Positions 23,321 to 36,500 of a stretch of DNA of 64,000 nucleotides are shown in pieces. The translations under genes were made by a program, and so were the position numbers. The DNA comes from Phoronis australis (Eukaryota; Phoronida; Phoronidae). Location: assembly GCA_002633005.1 (NCBI GenBank), contig NMRA01000505.1, positions 205,593-269,592 of the forward strand. The letters run 5' to 3'. Positions within the stretch are counted from its first letter, which is position 1; each line of letters opens with the position of its first letter. Under the pieces are notes generated by a model that ran no database searches, was not told the origin of the DNA, and saw only the letters and a list, made by a program, of their open reading frames with translations.

Positions 23321-26300
23321 ATGTTTTATGTGCCAAAAATACAGTCCTCCAAAGACCACTGGAATAACGTGTATGGGTCCACAAAAGATTTTACCACTTT
23401 CAAACTTAAAAATAAATGATCCTTTCATCTGTTTATAATTCTGAAACCACATCCTTTTTGGCCAAAGTACGATTANATACGCCAACTTGTCACGATGGCA
23501 CCATACAGATATACATGTATCAACTTAACACTCAGGCAATAGACAGATATATCAACTTGTCACGCAGGCACCAGATCGATAGATGAACTTGTCACCCAAG
23601 CACCAATCACATATCATAACTTGTCACCCAAGCACAAGACCGATATGTCAATTTGTCTCCCAAGCACCAGTAGGATATATCAACTTGACACTCGGGCACC
23701 AATCAGGTATCAAAAATTGTCACCCAGCATAAATCAACTTGTCACCCAGAAACCACTCAAATATATCAACTTGTCAGCTAGGCACCAGAAAGATATACGA
23801 ACTTGTCACTCCGACACCAGGCAGATAGATCAACCTGTGACCCAGGCAACAGACAGATACAGTTGTGTGTCAACCACTCACCCAGGTACCAGTTAGATAT
23901 GTAAATTGTTACTCGAGCAACAGACAGATATGTCCACTTGTCGCCCAGGCACAGGACAAATACGTCAATTCTTCACCCAGGTACCAGTAAGGTATGGCAG
24001 CTTGTCATCCAGCCACGAGTCAGATATTTCAATCTGTTGCTTACGCAACTGATAGTGATACCCACTTGTCACCTAGGCACGGGACAGATAGGTCAAATCG
24101 TAACCTAGGGACCACTAAGGTATGTTAGCTTGTCACTCAGGCACCAGTGGGATTTATCAAGTTGTCAACCAGGCTCCAAGTACATAGATCAACATGTCAC
24201 CCAGGCATCAGACAGATATATCAACTTCTCACCCAGGCAACAGACAGATATAACAACTTGCCATCAAGGCACCATGCAGATATGTCAACTTGTCATCAAG
24301 GCACCAGACAGGTAGATCAACTTGTCACCCAGGCCCCAGACAGATATATCAACTTGGCACTCAGGCACCAGTCAGATATATCAACTCGTCACAGAGGCAC
24401 CATTCAGATAAATCAACTTGTCACCCAGATATGTCAACTTTTCACTAAGGCTCCGGACAGATCCGCCAACCTGTCACCAAGGCACCAGACAGATACTGTC
24501 GTATGTCAATTTGTCGCACAGGCACCAATTATATATGTCAACTTGTTACTCAGTTACCCATCTTGTCAATCAGGCACCAGACGTATATATCAACTTGTCG
24601 CCAAGTCACCAGACAGATATGCCAACTCGTTACTCAGGCACCAGATCGATAGATCAACTTGTCAGCCAGCTACCGGTCATATACGACGACTTGTCACCCA
24701 AAGACCAGACAGATATGTAAACTTGTCACTCAGCCACCAGATCGATAGATCAACTTGTTACCCAGGCGCCAGTAAGATATGACAACATGTCACCCAGGCA
24801 CCACACAGGTAATTTAACTTGTCATTCAGGTAATAAACAGACATATCAACTTGTCACTCAGCCACTAGATAGATAGATCAACTTCTCACCTAGCCACCAG
24901 TCAGATATGCTAACTTGTCACCCAGGCACCAGAAAGATATATCAACGTGCCACTCAGCCACCAGACAGATATACCAATTTATCACTCAGTTACAAGATCG
25001 ATAGATCAACTCTTCACCCAGGCACCAGTCAGATATGACATGTCACAGAGCCACCACACAGATATGCCAAGTTGTCACCCAAGCACCGGTCAGAAATGAC
25101 AACTTGTCACTCAGGTACCATTCATACATTTCAACTTGTCATCCAGGCACCAGTCAGATATGTTAACGTATCACTCAGGTACCAATAATATATGTCAATT
25201 TGCCACCCAGCCACCAATAAGATATGTCAATTTGCCACCCAGCCACCAATAAGATATGTCAATTTGCCACCCAGCCACCACTCAGATATATCAACTTGTC
25301 ACTCAGGCACCAGATTGATAGATCAACTTGTCAGCCAGCCACCTATCAGATACGACAACTTGCCACCCAGGCACCAGACACATATAACAACTTGTCACCT
25401 AGGCACCAGTAAGTTATGTCACCTTGTTCTTCAGACACCAGTCTTATATGTCAACTTGTTACTCAGTTACCATTCAGATTTATCAACTTGTCACCCAGGC
25501 ACCAGACAGATACATCAACTTGTTAATCAGACAACAGACATATAGATCAACTTGTCACCAAGCCACCAGACAGATAAGCCAAGTTGTCACCAGTCAGATA
25601 TGCAAACTTGTCACTCAGGCACAAGATCAATAGATCCACTTGTCACCCAGGTGCCAATCAAATATAATAACATGTCACCTAGGCACCAGACAGATATATG
25701 AACTTGTCACCCAGGCACAAGACACATATGGCAACATGTCACCTAGGCATTAGACACATATATCAACTTGTCAACCAGGCACCAGTCAGATATTTCAACA
25801 TGTCGCCAAAGCCCAGACAAATATATCAACTTGTCACCCAGGCACCAGACAGATATATGAACTTGTCACCCTGGCACCACACAGGTAATTTAACTTGTCA
25901 TTCAGGTAATAAACAGACATATCAACTTGTCACTCAGCCACCAGATAGATAGATCAACTTCTCACCTAGCCACCAGTCAGATATGCTAACTTGTCACCCA
26001 GGCACCAGAAAGATATATCAACGTGCCACTCAGCCACCAGACAGATATATCAATTTCTCACTCAGTTACAAGATCGATAGATCAACTCTTCACCCAGGCG
26101 CCAATCAGATATGACATGTCACTCAGCCACCAGACAGATATATAAACTTGTCACCCAGGCACCAGTTAGATATGTCAACTTGTCACTCAGGTACCATTCA
26201 TATATTTCAACTAGTCACCCAGGTATTATTTATGTGTATCAACTTTTCACCCAGACACCAATCAGATACGATTGCATGTCAACTTGGCACACAGGCACCA

Positions 26301-26937
26301 GTTAGATATATCAACTTGTTTCTCAGATACCATTCAGATATATCAACTTGTCACCCAGACACCAGACACATTTTCAAACTTGTCAATTAGACATCAGAAA
26401 GGTAGCTCAACTTGTCACCAAGCAGTCAGAAAGATATCCCGAGTTGTCACCCAGGAACCAGTCAGATATGTCAACTTGTCACTCAAGCAACAGATCGATA
26501 GATCAACTTGTCACCAGGCGCCAGTCATATATAACAACATGTCACCCAAGCACGAGACAAATATGAACTTTTCACCCAGGCACAAGACAGATATATCAAC
26601 TTGTCAGCTTGGCACCAGACACATATATCAACTTGGCAACCAGGCACCAGTCAGATATTTCAACTTGTCATTCAGGCACCAGACAGATATATCAACTTGC
26701 CACCAAGCCACCAGACAGATATCCTAATTTCTCACCCTGGCATCAGACGGATATGGCAACTTGCCACTCAGGCACCAGACAGATATACCAACTTGTCACT
26801 TAGGCACCAGACAAATATATCAACTTGTCAACCAGGCACCAGCCAGATATGTCAACTTGTCAGCAAAGCCCCAGACTAATATGTCAACATGTCATTTAGC
26901 CACCAGACAGAAATGCCAACTAGTCACTCAGGCACCA

Positions 26938-26939
<2 letters not shown>

Positions 26940-27002
<63 letters not shown>
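26940..27002. repeat. (TA)n microsatellite inside a minisatellite unit
   Basis: About 60 bp of TA replace the short ATATAT of one 32-bp unit. Shorter expansions occur at the same unit position near 22965, 27950 and 28353. Confidence 0.95.
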
Positions 27003-27005
<3 letters not shown>

Positions 27006-29072
27006 CTTGTCACTCAGGCACCGGACAGATAGATCAACTTGCCACCTAGCTACCAGTGAGATATGCCACCTTGTCATCCAGGCACCAGTCAGTTATGTCA
27101 ACTAGTCACTCATGTACCATTCATATATTTCAACTTGTCATCCAGGCACAAGCCAGATATGTTAACGTATTACTCAGGTACCATTAATATATGTCAACTT
27201 GCCACCTAACCACCAGTAAGATATGTCAACTTGTCACTCAGGCACCAGATCGATAGATCAACTTGTCAGCCAGCCACCTATCAGATACGACAACTTGCCA
27301 CCCAGGCACCAGACACATATATCAACTTGTCACCCAGGACCAGACAAATATAACGACTTGTCACCCAGGCACCAGTAAGTTATGTTAACTTGTTTTTCAG
27401 ACATCAGTCTTATATGCCAACTTGTTACTCAGTTACCATTCAGATTTATCAACTTGTCACCCAGGCACTAGACAGATATATCAACTTGTCAATCAGACAA
27501 CAGGCAGATAGATCAACTTGTCACCCAGGACCAGACAAATATAACGACTTGTCACCCAGGCACCAGTAAGTTATGTTAACTTGTTTTTCAGACATCAGTC
27601 TTATATGCCAACTTGTTACTCAGTTACCATTCAGATTTATCAACTTGTCACCCAGGCACTAGACAGATATATCAACTTGTCATTCAGACAACAGGCAGAT
27701 AGATCAGCTAGTCACCAAGCGACCAGACAGATAAGCCAAGTTGTCACCCAGGCACCAGTCAGATATATCAACTTGTCACTCAGGCAATAAACAGATATAT
27801 CAACTTGTCACTCAGGCACAAGATCAATAGATCCACTTGTCACCCAGGTGCCAATCAAATATAATAACATGTCAGCCAGGCACCAGACAGATATATGAAC
27901 TTGTCACCCAGGCACCAGACACACATATCAACTTGTGACCTAGGCACCAGACATATATATATATATATATATATATGTAAACGTGTCATCCAGACACCAG
28001 GCAGATATATCAACTTGTAAGCTAGACAACAGACACATATATCAACTTGTCACCAAGTCACCAGACAGATATGCCTAGTTGTCACCCAGACACCAGTCGG
28101 ACATGTCAACTTGTGACTGAAACACCAGATCGATAGATCAATTTGTCACACAGGCGCCATTCAGGTATAACAACATGTCACCCATGCACCAGACATATAT
28201 ACAAACTTGTCACCCAGGCACCAGTCAGATATGTGAACTTGTCAATCAGGTACCATTAATATATATCAATTTGTCACCCAGGCAACAGTCATATATGCCA
28301 ACTTTTCACCTATGCACCATACAGATACGTCAACTTGCCACTCAGGCACCAGTCATATATATATATATGAATTTTTCACACAGGTACAATTCAGATAAAT
28401 CAACTTGTCACCAAGGCACCAGACGGATACAGTTGTATATAAACTTGTCACACAGGTACCAGTAAGATATGTCAACTTGTTACTTAGTTATCATTCAGAT
28501 AGATCAACTTCTCACCCACGTACCAGACAGATATGTCAACTTCTCACCTAAGCACCAGACAGATATGTCAACTTGTCACTCAGGCACCAGACAGATACAT
28601 CAACTTGTCACTCAGACAATAGACAGATATATCAACTTGTCACTCAGGCACCACATCGATAGATGAACTTGTCACCCAGGCGCCAGTAAGATATGACCAC
28701 ATGTCACCAAGGCACAAGACAGATATATGAACTTGTCGCCGAGGCACCACACAGATATATCATGTTGTCACCAAGGCACCAGACACATATATCAACTTGT
28801 CAGCCAGCCACCAGTCGTATATGTCATCTTGTCACCAAAGCCCCAAACACATATGTCAACTTTTCATACAGCCACCAGACAGATATTTCAACTTGTCACT
28901 CAGGTACTATTAATATATATCAACTTGTCACCCAGTCACCAGTCAGAGATGTCAACATGTCACCCAGGCACCAGTCAGAAATGTCAACTTTTTACTCAGG
29001 CATCAGTCAGGTATGACAACTTGTCACTCAGGCACCGGTCAGATATGAGAACTATTCAGTCAGGCACAATAT

Positions 29073-30725
29073 TTAATAATAATCCGTGCAACACTTCGTC
29101 GCGTTATCTCGATGATGAAACCAGGAACTGTCTCCACCAGAAGCAGTTTTGGGGTTTTGGGGGCATTTGAGTTAAGAGAAGTGTTCCTCTCTATAAAATG
29201 TAACCTCTTGAAACACTTCCAATAGCCATTTTCAACTTTGAAAATAGCCCACTCGTATTTAACGACCAATCAATGAAATATGGCCTCACTCACGTGAAAA
29301 GGTGGTTCTAGACAATAATTCCCCTTTTTAATTTCTAAGAGGAGGACGGCTGTCGAAGATAACCATGAACGAAAAGTACGCAGAATGGGAAATTACGGCA
29401 AATATTTTGTTTTGCAAGACAACAGTGCGGTTGAATAAGGCAGGAAGGAATTGGTTATGTTTTAGATTATGTGACTGTGTACACTTTGATGCGATGTTGA
29501 CATAATCGAATGGAAATCGGAACAGAAATGCATTTTCATTATGAAAGTCAGGTTTACACCATAGTATATCTAAGGAAGCGAGTAGAGTTGGCCAAATAAG
29601 AAAAGTAACGCAATTAATTTACGTGCGTAAATTAACGGCCCAGATTAATTAGTAAGCTGTACGTTAATTCTTAATGGCGCAAATTAATTTTTGACAGGTT
29701 CACGTAATTCGAACATTCGCCCTTTAGGTCAACAAAGGCGAGAAGGCGTACCGTCTAAGGTTTTGCACTTCAACTCGCAAGTTGTCACCAGTTTTTAGTA
29801 ACAACCCTTGTCAAATTTAGGCCTGTGAAAAACGACTCTCCAGGTCATTTTTTCACGGGGTCAATTTTTATGACTACTTCGGCACTAACATGAGACGAAA
29901 GAAAATTCAGGGAGATGCAAGATACTTGAAATGAGAAAATCTAAAAAGATTCGCGCGAACAAGATGAATCGGCCAATTGTTATCTTGCAGCGTTGCGTTA
30001 GCAAGTGGTAGTCCTAGGTGGCGTCAAACGTACAGTGTATAGACGAAAAAATAAACCAATCTCGATGAGTGCGGAATCACACATCGTCAATTTCCTGAAG
30101 GCATGTGAACCAGTGCAGCGACAAGAGAACACAATAGTCCAAGGGTTTATTCCATACGCATTGAATACGGCCATGTGTTATTGCTTTCCGTATTGCACTC
30201 CCTGGACTACTTCAGCAGCGACCTCTGACATGAAAAGTTCAAAAGGTAGGTCAATGTCGACTCGACGTCTTCAGCCGGTTCGATCAACAAACGTTTCCAA
30301 AATAGTTTAAACTAGCAAAATTGCAGCAGTATAAATAACACCCAATATGCAATCAGGTTGGTACAAAATTGTTTAGTATAAGACACTGTCTCAGTTTATT
30401 TTATAACTATTATATCGTCTGCAACTCAGGCGCCGAATTCCTTGGTAACTGCAATGTTAAATATTGTTCTTATATAATCCTTTTTAGGAAATGTCACAAG
30501 TTCAATGCACGATAACCGTTGTTTTCACCTTTGTTATCTCTTTTCAAGTAATAGATCTGTTTCTTTTACTAGAGTAAACTTGTAACATAACGCACAAGAA
30601 CATGGATGTGCTCCACCACGTGAACAGTCTAGGTGAAGTATTTACCACATCTATTGTCCAGAGATCTTTGCCACCAACTATACATACAGTTTTGTTCTCT
30701 GATGTAACATACAAACGGGCAGCGT
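29073..30725. other. Spacer, no gene recognised
   Basis: Only short frames. A run of CGTAAATTAAC/GTTAATT motifs in alternating orientation lies at 29610-29690. Confidence 0.4.
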
Positions 30726-30729
30726 ATTA

Positions 30730-30955
30730 ATTGAAATGATGGTACCGTGGGACGCCAGAGTAGAGGCGGTCAAAAGATGGAAGGGACTAACTACGAAGAC
30801 CTAAAAGGGGATACTTTGCCAGAAGTGGGTGAGATGCCGGTGCTTCAAAAGTAAGCAACAAAGGTCACAAGTAACAACTGAATCTGCAAAGAAGCCTTGG
30901 TTTGTCAGCGACAACCAAGACGAAACCCACACGATAAGGAGCTGGAATGGCTTAA
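30730..30955 (+). pseudogene. Possible LINE/polyprotein relic
   Basis: The + strand reads MVPWDARVEAVKRWKG, then after frame shifts TNYEDLKGDTLPEVGE and TTESAKKPW. The order resembles a segment seen in reverse-transcriptase polyproteins of invertebrates (VPWE...ERK..KY..L...GW). The match is short and frameshifted, so this is tentative. Confidence 0.3.
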
Positions 30956-31020
30956 ATTATGTTTGGACTTGATTAACTGTGCTTCCTGACTAATCAACTC
31001 TGCCGACCGACCATCGGAGA

Positions 31021-31033
31021 GGGGGGGGGGGGG
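31021..31033. repeat. Poly-G run
   Basis: Thirteen consecutive G residues following a CGGAGA context. Confidence 0.95.
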
Positions 31034-31130
31034 TGTGGTGCTCTTTGCCGACGATTCGATTAGAAGTAAAATTAAAACCCTGAAAGTTGCCCAGGACTGG
31101 GTTGCCTCAAGCTTCAAGACTTTCACGATT

Positions 31131-31220
31131 GATAAGTTTGATTGTTGCATGACGTCAGTTATACAACAATACATTTGTCAACGTTCTGCGTGATAATGCG
31201 ACGTTATTGTTGGTCTCCAG
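31131..31220. repeat. Partial copy of the fold-back element at 55.4 kb
   Basis: It shares GATAAGTTTGATTGTT, CATGACGTCA and GCGTGATAATGCGAC with one arm of the 55366-55636 element. The opposite arm is absent. Confidence 0.65.
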
Positions 31221-31423
31221 CGTTTAAACTTTATGTAACTGGGTCTAGATTCATAATGCTAACGCAAATGTAAAATATGTAAATAAATTTTGAACTTTGC
31301 GTTCCAAATATTCATATTAAACACACGAACACGTAACTATGAGATAATGCAAACCACGCTTTGAAACTAAAGAGAAAAGATTCTCAATTATTCGACTAGG
31401 AATTTATATTAGTTCTTAGAAAG

Positions 31424-32374
31424 ATGAATATAATCAACATCAAATCAACGAACACTAGCACACTTAAAGAAAGAAAACGTGAAGAATTTAAAACAGGTAT
31501 CATCACCAGTTTACGGCACATTGTTCCAATACTGAGACCCAGCTTAGGTCGAAACTATCGACTGGCATTGCCGAAGAATTTAGAAGATACTTTAGAAGAT
31601 GATAAGTTGGACATTTATGAAGAAACATGCGAAACTCCGATCAACCTGAAGAAATTAGGTACCGCCCATTTAGGAAGGTCCGACAAGAAATCCGAAAGCT
31701 CGAGTGACACGACAGAAGGCGATTTATGTTCCAAGGCGAACGGCGATGTTTCTTTTCTTCAAAAGAGAGCCCAGCCGGTCTTCTTAACGAGCAGGCGACC
31801 AGTCTATTCGGACATTTATCTCGTATCACCCTTACAAGTAAATACAAAGGAACAGTTGACTATTCTCTGCCACAAGATTAGTCCTTCCACGTGCATTCTC
31901 GTGCGTCACGTTATTCCGCCGAAAAGTGGTCCACTCTATGTAACTGAACTTGCAGCAATTGACAGCTTGAGCAGGAATGGAGCTATCCTGTGCCTTCTTG
32001 AATTCTTTGGAAGCACTGCCACGCGCTTAGTTTTTGACTGCATACCTAGCGACCATTATGTGTTGACTCTACCAACAGTGTCGAGGAAGCGAACCTGTCA
32101 CAGATGGGTGCTTGCGCAGCTAAAGCCTGCACGTTTACCATTGTCCCAAAATGTCATATTGGAACTGTGGGTTGGCGAGGATGGCGTAAGATATCTTGTA
32201 CACAAAACAGTCGTGTTCCCCCAGTCCCCGCCAGTTGTTAGAAAAAAGAAAGTGAAAGGAAAAAACAATGATTTGAATATTAGGTACTCAATCGCAAACT
32301 CAAAGAATGCAAAGAAATCGACTAGAAGCATTAAAGGCAAAAACTGTAAAAAAATTAAGCGGTTGCGGAAGTAA
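31424..32374 (+). CDS. Intronless 316-aa protein of unknown function
   Basis: An uninterrupted frame with a purine at -3 of the ATG (AAGATGA) and an AATAAA 135 bp after the stop. Residues 1-115 are charged and probably disordered, with an acidic patch (LEDTLEDDKLDIYEE) and a Ser/Asp/Glu-rich stretch. Residues about 118-272 look like a compact beta-rich domain (SDIYLVSPLQVNTKEQLTIL, LVRHVIPPKSGPLYVTELA, VILELWVGEDGVRYLVHKTV). Residues 274-316 are strongly basic (KKKVKGK, KKSTRS, KKIKRLRK), which suggests nuclear or nucleic-acid association; this is inference. I do not recognise the family. Its intronless form amid spliced genes fits a retrocopy or a lineage-specific gene. No transposon motif is seen. 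The long open frame, start context and poly(A) signal together support a real gene. Confidence 0.6.
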   Translation: MNIINIKSTNTSTLKERKREEFKTGIITSLRHIVPILRPSLGRNYRLALPKNLEDTLEDDKLDIYEETCETPINLKKLGTAHLGRSDKKSESSSDTTEGDLCSKANGDVSFLQKRAQPVFLTSRRPVYSDIYLVSPLQVNTKEQLTILCHKISPSTCILVRHVIPPKSGPLYVTELAAIDSLSRNGAILCLLEFFGSTATRLVFDCIPSDHYVLTLPTVSRKRTCHRWVLAQLKPARLPLSQNVILELWVGEDGVRYLVHKTVVFPQSPPVVRKKKVKGKNNDLNIRYSIANSKNAKKSTRSIKGKNCKKIKRLRK

Positions 32375-32508
32375 ATGACAATGCAGAGTTCGGGCCGTGT
32401 GCGTCGATACGTCGGAAGTGAACAAGGAGCACGGTCCACAACTAAGCGTGCTCTGCCATAGTACGTTATTGGTTTGAAATTAATAATCCCTCCATTCTTC
32501 TGATTAGA

Positions 32509-32514
32509 AATAAA
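32509..32514 (+). terminator. Polyadenylation signal AATAAA
   Basis: Canonical hexamer 135 bp downstream of the 316-aa gene's stop, on the same strand. Confidence 0.55.
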
Positions 32515-33024
32515 AACACAGTTTCACCTCCTACTTCCGCCGTTTTACATCCAAGCTCTGTCTCTTATGACAACGAAAAGGTGACCGTCTCCACTAAGTT
32601 TTGGTCAATAGGGTGAGCTGCAGTCGATCAAGCCACTGTGCCAAGTGTCCGCCCCTGTCAGTGGGAGACCAATCATCACAGGTCACAGAAGCATCACCAG
32701 CCGAGGAATCGCTTTTACAATTTTGTATAACAACTTCGAATTTCAAAAATGAACATTGTGTTTATTACAATGTAGAGGCTTATCGCAGTCGCCAAGTCCC
32801 TAATAAACTAATTAGTTTCACTTATTCTGTATGTGATAAGACTTTAAGGCTAAATGGAAATGGCTACAACTCTAATATTTATCAAATCCCAATACAAAGA
32901 TACAGCATAACGCACGTGTTTCGAAAACTAATTATACTTTTAATCTTTTGAAAACCGTGTTTACATGTACACTTTTTTAATTAAAAGAACATTATCGTTT
33001 TACGGCCGAAAAAATATCTTTGGG

Positions 33025-33534
33025 ATTTTTGTTGCATGGGATAGGCTTTAGTAACTTTGTAGGATGGGATAGCCTTTAGTAGCTTTTTAGGATTGTATAA
33101 GCTTTAGAAACTTTTTTTGGATGGAATAGGCTTTAGTAACTTTGTTGGATGGGATAGGCTTTAGTAGATTTGTTGGATGGAATAGGCTTTAGTAACTTTG
33201 TTGGATGGGATAGGCTTTGGTAGCTTTGTTGGATGGAATAGGCTTTAGTAACTTTGTAGGATGGGATAGGCTTTAGTAACTTTGTTGGATGGGATAGGCT
33301 TCAGTAGTTTTGTTGGATGGGAGAGGATTTAGTGACTTTGTTGAATGGGATAGGCTTTAGTAGCTTTGTTGGATGGAATAGGATTTAGTATATTTGTATG
33401 ATGGGATAGGCTTTAGTAACTTTGTAGGATAGGATAGGCTTTGGTAGCTTTGTTGGATGGAATAGGCTTTAGTATATTTGTTGGATGGAATAGGCTGTAG
33501 TAGCTCTGTAGGATGGGATAGGCTTTAGAAGCTT
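33025..33534. repeat. Minisatellite, 28-bp unit, about 18 copies
   Basis: Consensus GGGATAGGCTTTAGTAACTT plus TGTTGGAT. Units differ at a few positions (GTAAC/GTAGC, GGGAT/GGAAT, GTTGG/GTAGG), with partly alternating types. Confidence 0.95.
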
Positions 33535-36500
33535 GGTCTAAACCAAAAAAAAAATAAAATTGGTTGTATTTTTTGAATTTATTACAACTTGCTGTTGTCT
33601 GGGAGATATACGCTGAAATCAACACAGTCACTTTCCTAGTTAAACGCTTAAACAACTCTGTCATTTATCGAATTGGATTTAGCTTACGTAATGTACGGCT
33701 AGCAGAGCCTTTTACTGTGACAAGGATGGCTCCAGGTTTTAATCTGCGCTGGGCTGGTCTCAGAAAACCAAACCACTTTTCTCGCCAAGTATGTCACACA
33801 AAAATAGCTATGAATGACATCATTTCCAACTAAATCCAATTTTACTTCTTTTTCGATACATGAGTTACATTTTGAAATATGTCCAAGTGAAAGTTGAGGC
33901 TAACAATCCAAAACACGTCTACAGCATGACCAACCGTTTGTTGTCAACGTGCTAATTTCAAAGTTCACAAACCAAGTGACACTTTTTGTCATTGTTGAAA
34001 ACTTAGCTCAATCTTGGCTATTCCGTATTACACGATTATTTACTTATCAAAATGAGTGACCATTAAACGAAGATATTGTTCGGATGTAATTCTTGGCAAT
34101 TATGTTTTAAAACTGGTTATGTCAGTATATAATGGAATCCGATCACGCGTTAGAAGACGCTCACCACCAATTTTTACAGAAGCACCTGCATCACATCTGT
34201 CGTATGAAAGCAAATTTAAAGGTGTGTTTGCATACTCCTAAGTACGCTAATACATAAAAGGAACTAAACGACAATGCTATTTAACATATATATGTGTGTG
34301 TGTGTGTGCGCGTGTGTGTGCGTGTGCGTGTGTGTATATGTGTAATTTTTTTGAAAAGCAAGTGCGCCCCAATTAAACCTAGTACAGGTTTGTAAACGTG
34401 CTAAATTTATTGGCGATATTGGCACTTTTGTACTATACCTCACTGTCTACAACGCCAATATTAAGTTTGAAATGTTTGGAAGAGCAGTTCCAGATTTCAC
34501 CATCAAGTGACGTCAATCTGTATCTTGATGAGAAAAAATAATACTGCGTTTGTTTTATTACAGGAAAATATTATTTGAAGTATCATCCCTTATTGACATC
34601 TAATGTCATTGTTTCAAATATCCAATTTTCAGCTAAATAAGTCATGAAAATTTGCAAGCTGCTTTCGTCAAACGTAATGGTTTGTGGTATCAATCAAATC
34701 GTGAGAACATTTCAGGCTTAAGGCAATCGTACGACAGGAAATTCTTATATAGTCAGCCTTCGTTTCAAAGTGCTACTGGTGATTTTGTTTTGCTGATCAC
34801 CTGACACAGCTTACAGGTTCCGAAAGCCCTTTTCACACTATTTTCGATTTAATTTTGAAATTCGAATACTCTTAAGAAATCGTTTTGGCACGGTCCACAC
34901 ATCACAATGTGTTCAGATTTGAGAAAGGAGTACTAATCGAGGCAATAACTATGCCATCAAACATGAATTGCAGACATCAAAAACGAGATAACAATCACCT
35001 GTCGTTGTGGTTTTGAAACGTTCATCGATTTTTTAGGAAAAATCACTGATTAGAATGCTAACCAGGTTCGCGAGTCTTGTACCTGGCAGCAGATAGATAT
35101 GTATGTTATTTTATAAATTATCGTATTATTTTGTTCAGCTTTTGATTTTTTCAAAAAATCTTTTAATCACTATCATTACTATAGTTTGCATGGGCATGCG
35201 TAATACCTTGATGCCATGTTTTTGGAAAGCTGTTGATTTTCCTTGTGTTCTCTGCTGCCAAAAACTCTATAGAGTCCTGTTGTGAAAATGTACACGCCTG
35301 GTTACGTCCGCAACTAACCGTGCCAGTAGTCGAGACATATATTTAAACTCCACGAGTCCACAAAATGTCAGATTGTATTTATCTTCAAATAACGTTCATC
35401 TCTGTACAGAAGAAATTGTACAGTATGTAAGTAGCACAAGGGAAGCCCAAATGGTGTGTGAAATATTTTAATATACAAACCAGTATAGTTATGGACATTT
35501 GAAAGATGGACACCAAGCAGCTGCATTACGCAACAATGAACATAAAGTGAGGTCCAGTGATTAAATTGGGAGGTCTACAGAAAACAACATTAATCTGGAT
35601 AACACATATTCCAGCTGGAATAGGTATATCTTTGTCTTATTCTGACATGTATAACAGTTGTATGACCAGACTTTCAAAAATGAGAGTCCAAATAGCAAAT
35701 ACGTCATACACTGATGCATAAAGTATTTATGGCTCATAATCAATCTGAAAGACTGCAGAACTTAAATAATTGCGATAATTATTTCACCCACTCAAACTTG
35801 TTATCAAAAGGCCTTCTACATAATCCAGCTGTTGAACATTAAAATCAACAACAAAAACAGCAACGACGACAACAGCAACAAAAACTACGGTGACGTTTCT
35901 TAAATTTCAACTAACAATTCACAAAATCTTCGAAACAAATAGTTCCATTATAACATGGAGGTTGCTCTGCCGCGTGGCATGGGCCCTTTAAAAGTAACAT
36001 AGTAACGGCGAAAACGAGTTTGTTGTCCCCGAAAAACATATATTCAGAGCTATTACGCAGAGCAGTTAACTGTCTAAAGGATATTAACCTGATTTCAGCC
36101 ATCAATAGGTACTCCGTAATTAAAGTTTTTTCTATGTAAAGCTCTTCAAAACAAACTATGGAACAAATTTGAAAACTCCTTGTAAAATCTGCTAAACCGG
36201 CAAAGCGAGTTACACGACCACAGTGGGGAAAATTGCCGAGAACCACAATATCCATTGTGTGGCATACTGAGTAAGTGTTTTTAGTTGAACCTGCTTCTAT
36301 CACAGAATTGAGACGCCTAGTCGCCATGCAGTTTCAAGCAGGCGACCCTAGGAATCAGCCTCTTTTCGTCATCTGAGAACATGTTACCTTTCAAAGGTTC
36401 GATTAGTGTTTCGAATGTTCGATCTGTTTACCACCATAATCAGAGTACCCATCTACTTTCGGAGCTGCCTAGTTATGGCATTAAACTTGATATCTAGAAC

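Larger units (their letters stand above)
22548..29072. repeat. Large minisatellite, 32-bp unit, about 190 copies
   Basis: The consensus unit is about 32 bp (ATATCAACTTGTCACCCAGG then CACCAGACAGAT). The array is continuous except for an insert at about 22970-23480. Units vary at set positions: CAGGCACC/CAGCCACC, GACAG/GTCAG, and a GATCGATAGATCAAC subtype. The unit contains no stop in any + strand frame, so apparent reading frames of up to about 200 codons are artefacts that cycle through all three frames every 96 bp. No promoter or codon signature supports translation. Confidence 0.95.

Noticed and set aside
24147-24782. Long forward frame of about 211 codons, and many similar ones between 22.6 and 29.2 kb
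   Set aside because: They are translations of the 32-bp minisatellite, which is open in all frames; the peptide repeats simply restate the DNA unit.
22548-29072. Possible CRISPR-like array of short regular repeats
   Set aside because: Units are contiguous with no unique spacers, and the window is eukaryotic; this is a minisatellite.
35911-36327. 138-codon ATG frame on the - strand
   Set aside because: No domain, no splice or poly(A) context, and the length is possible by chance in AT-rich DNA.
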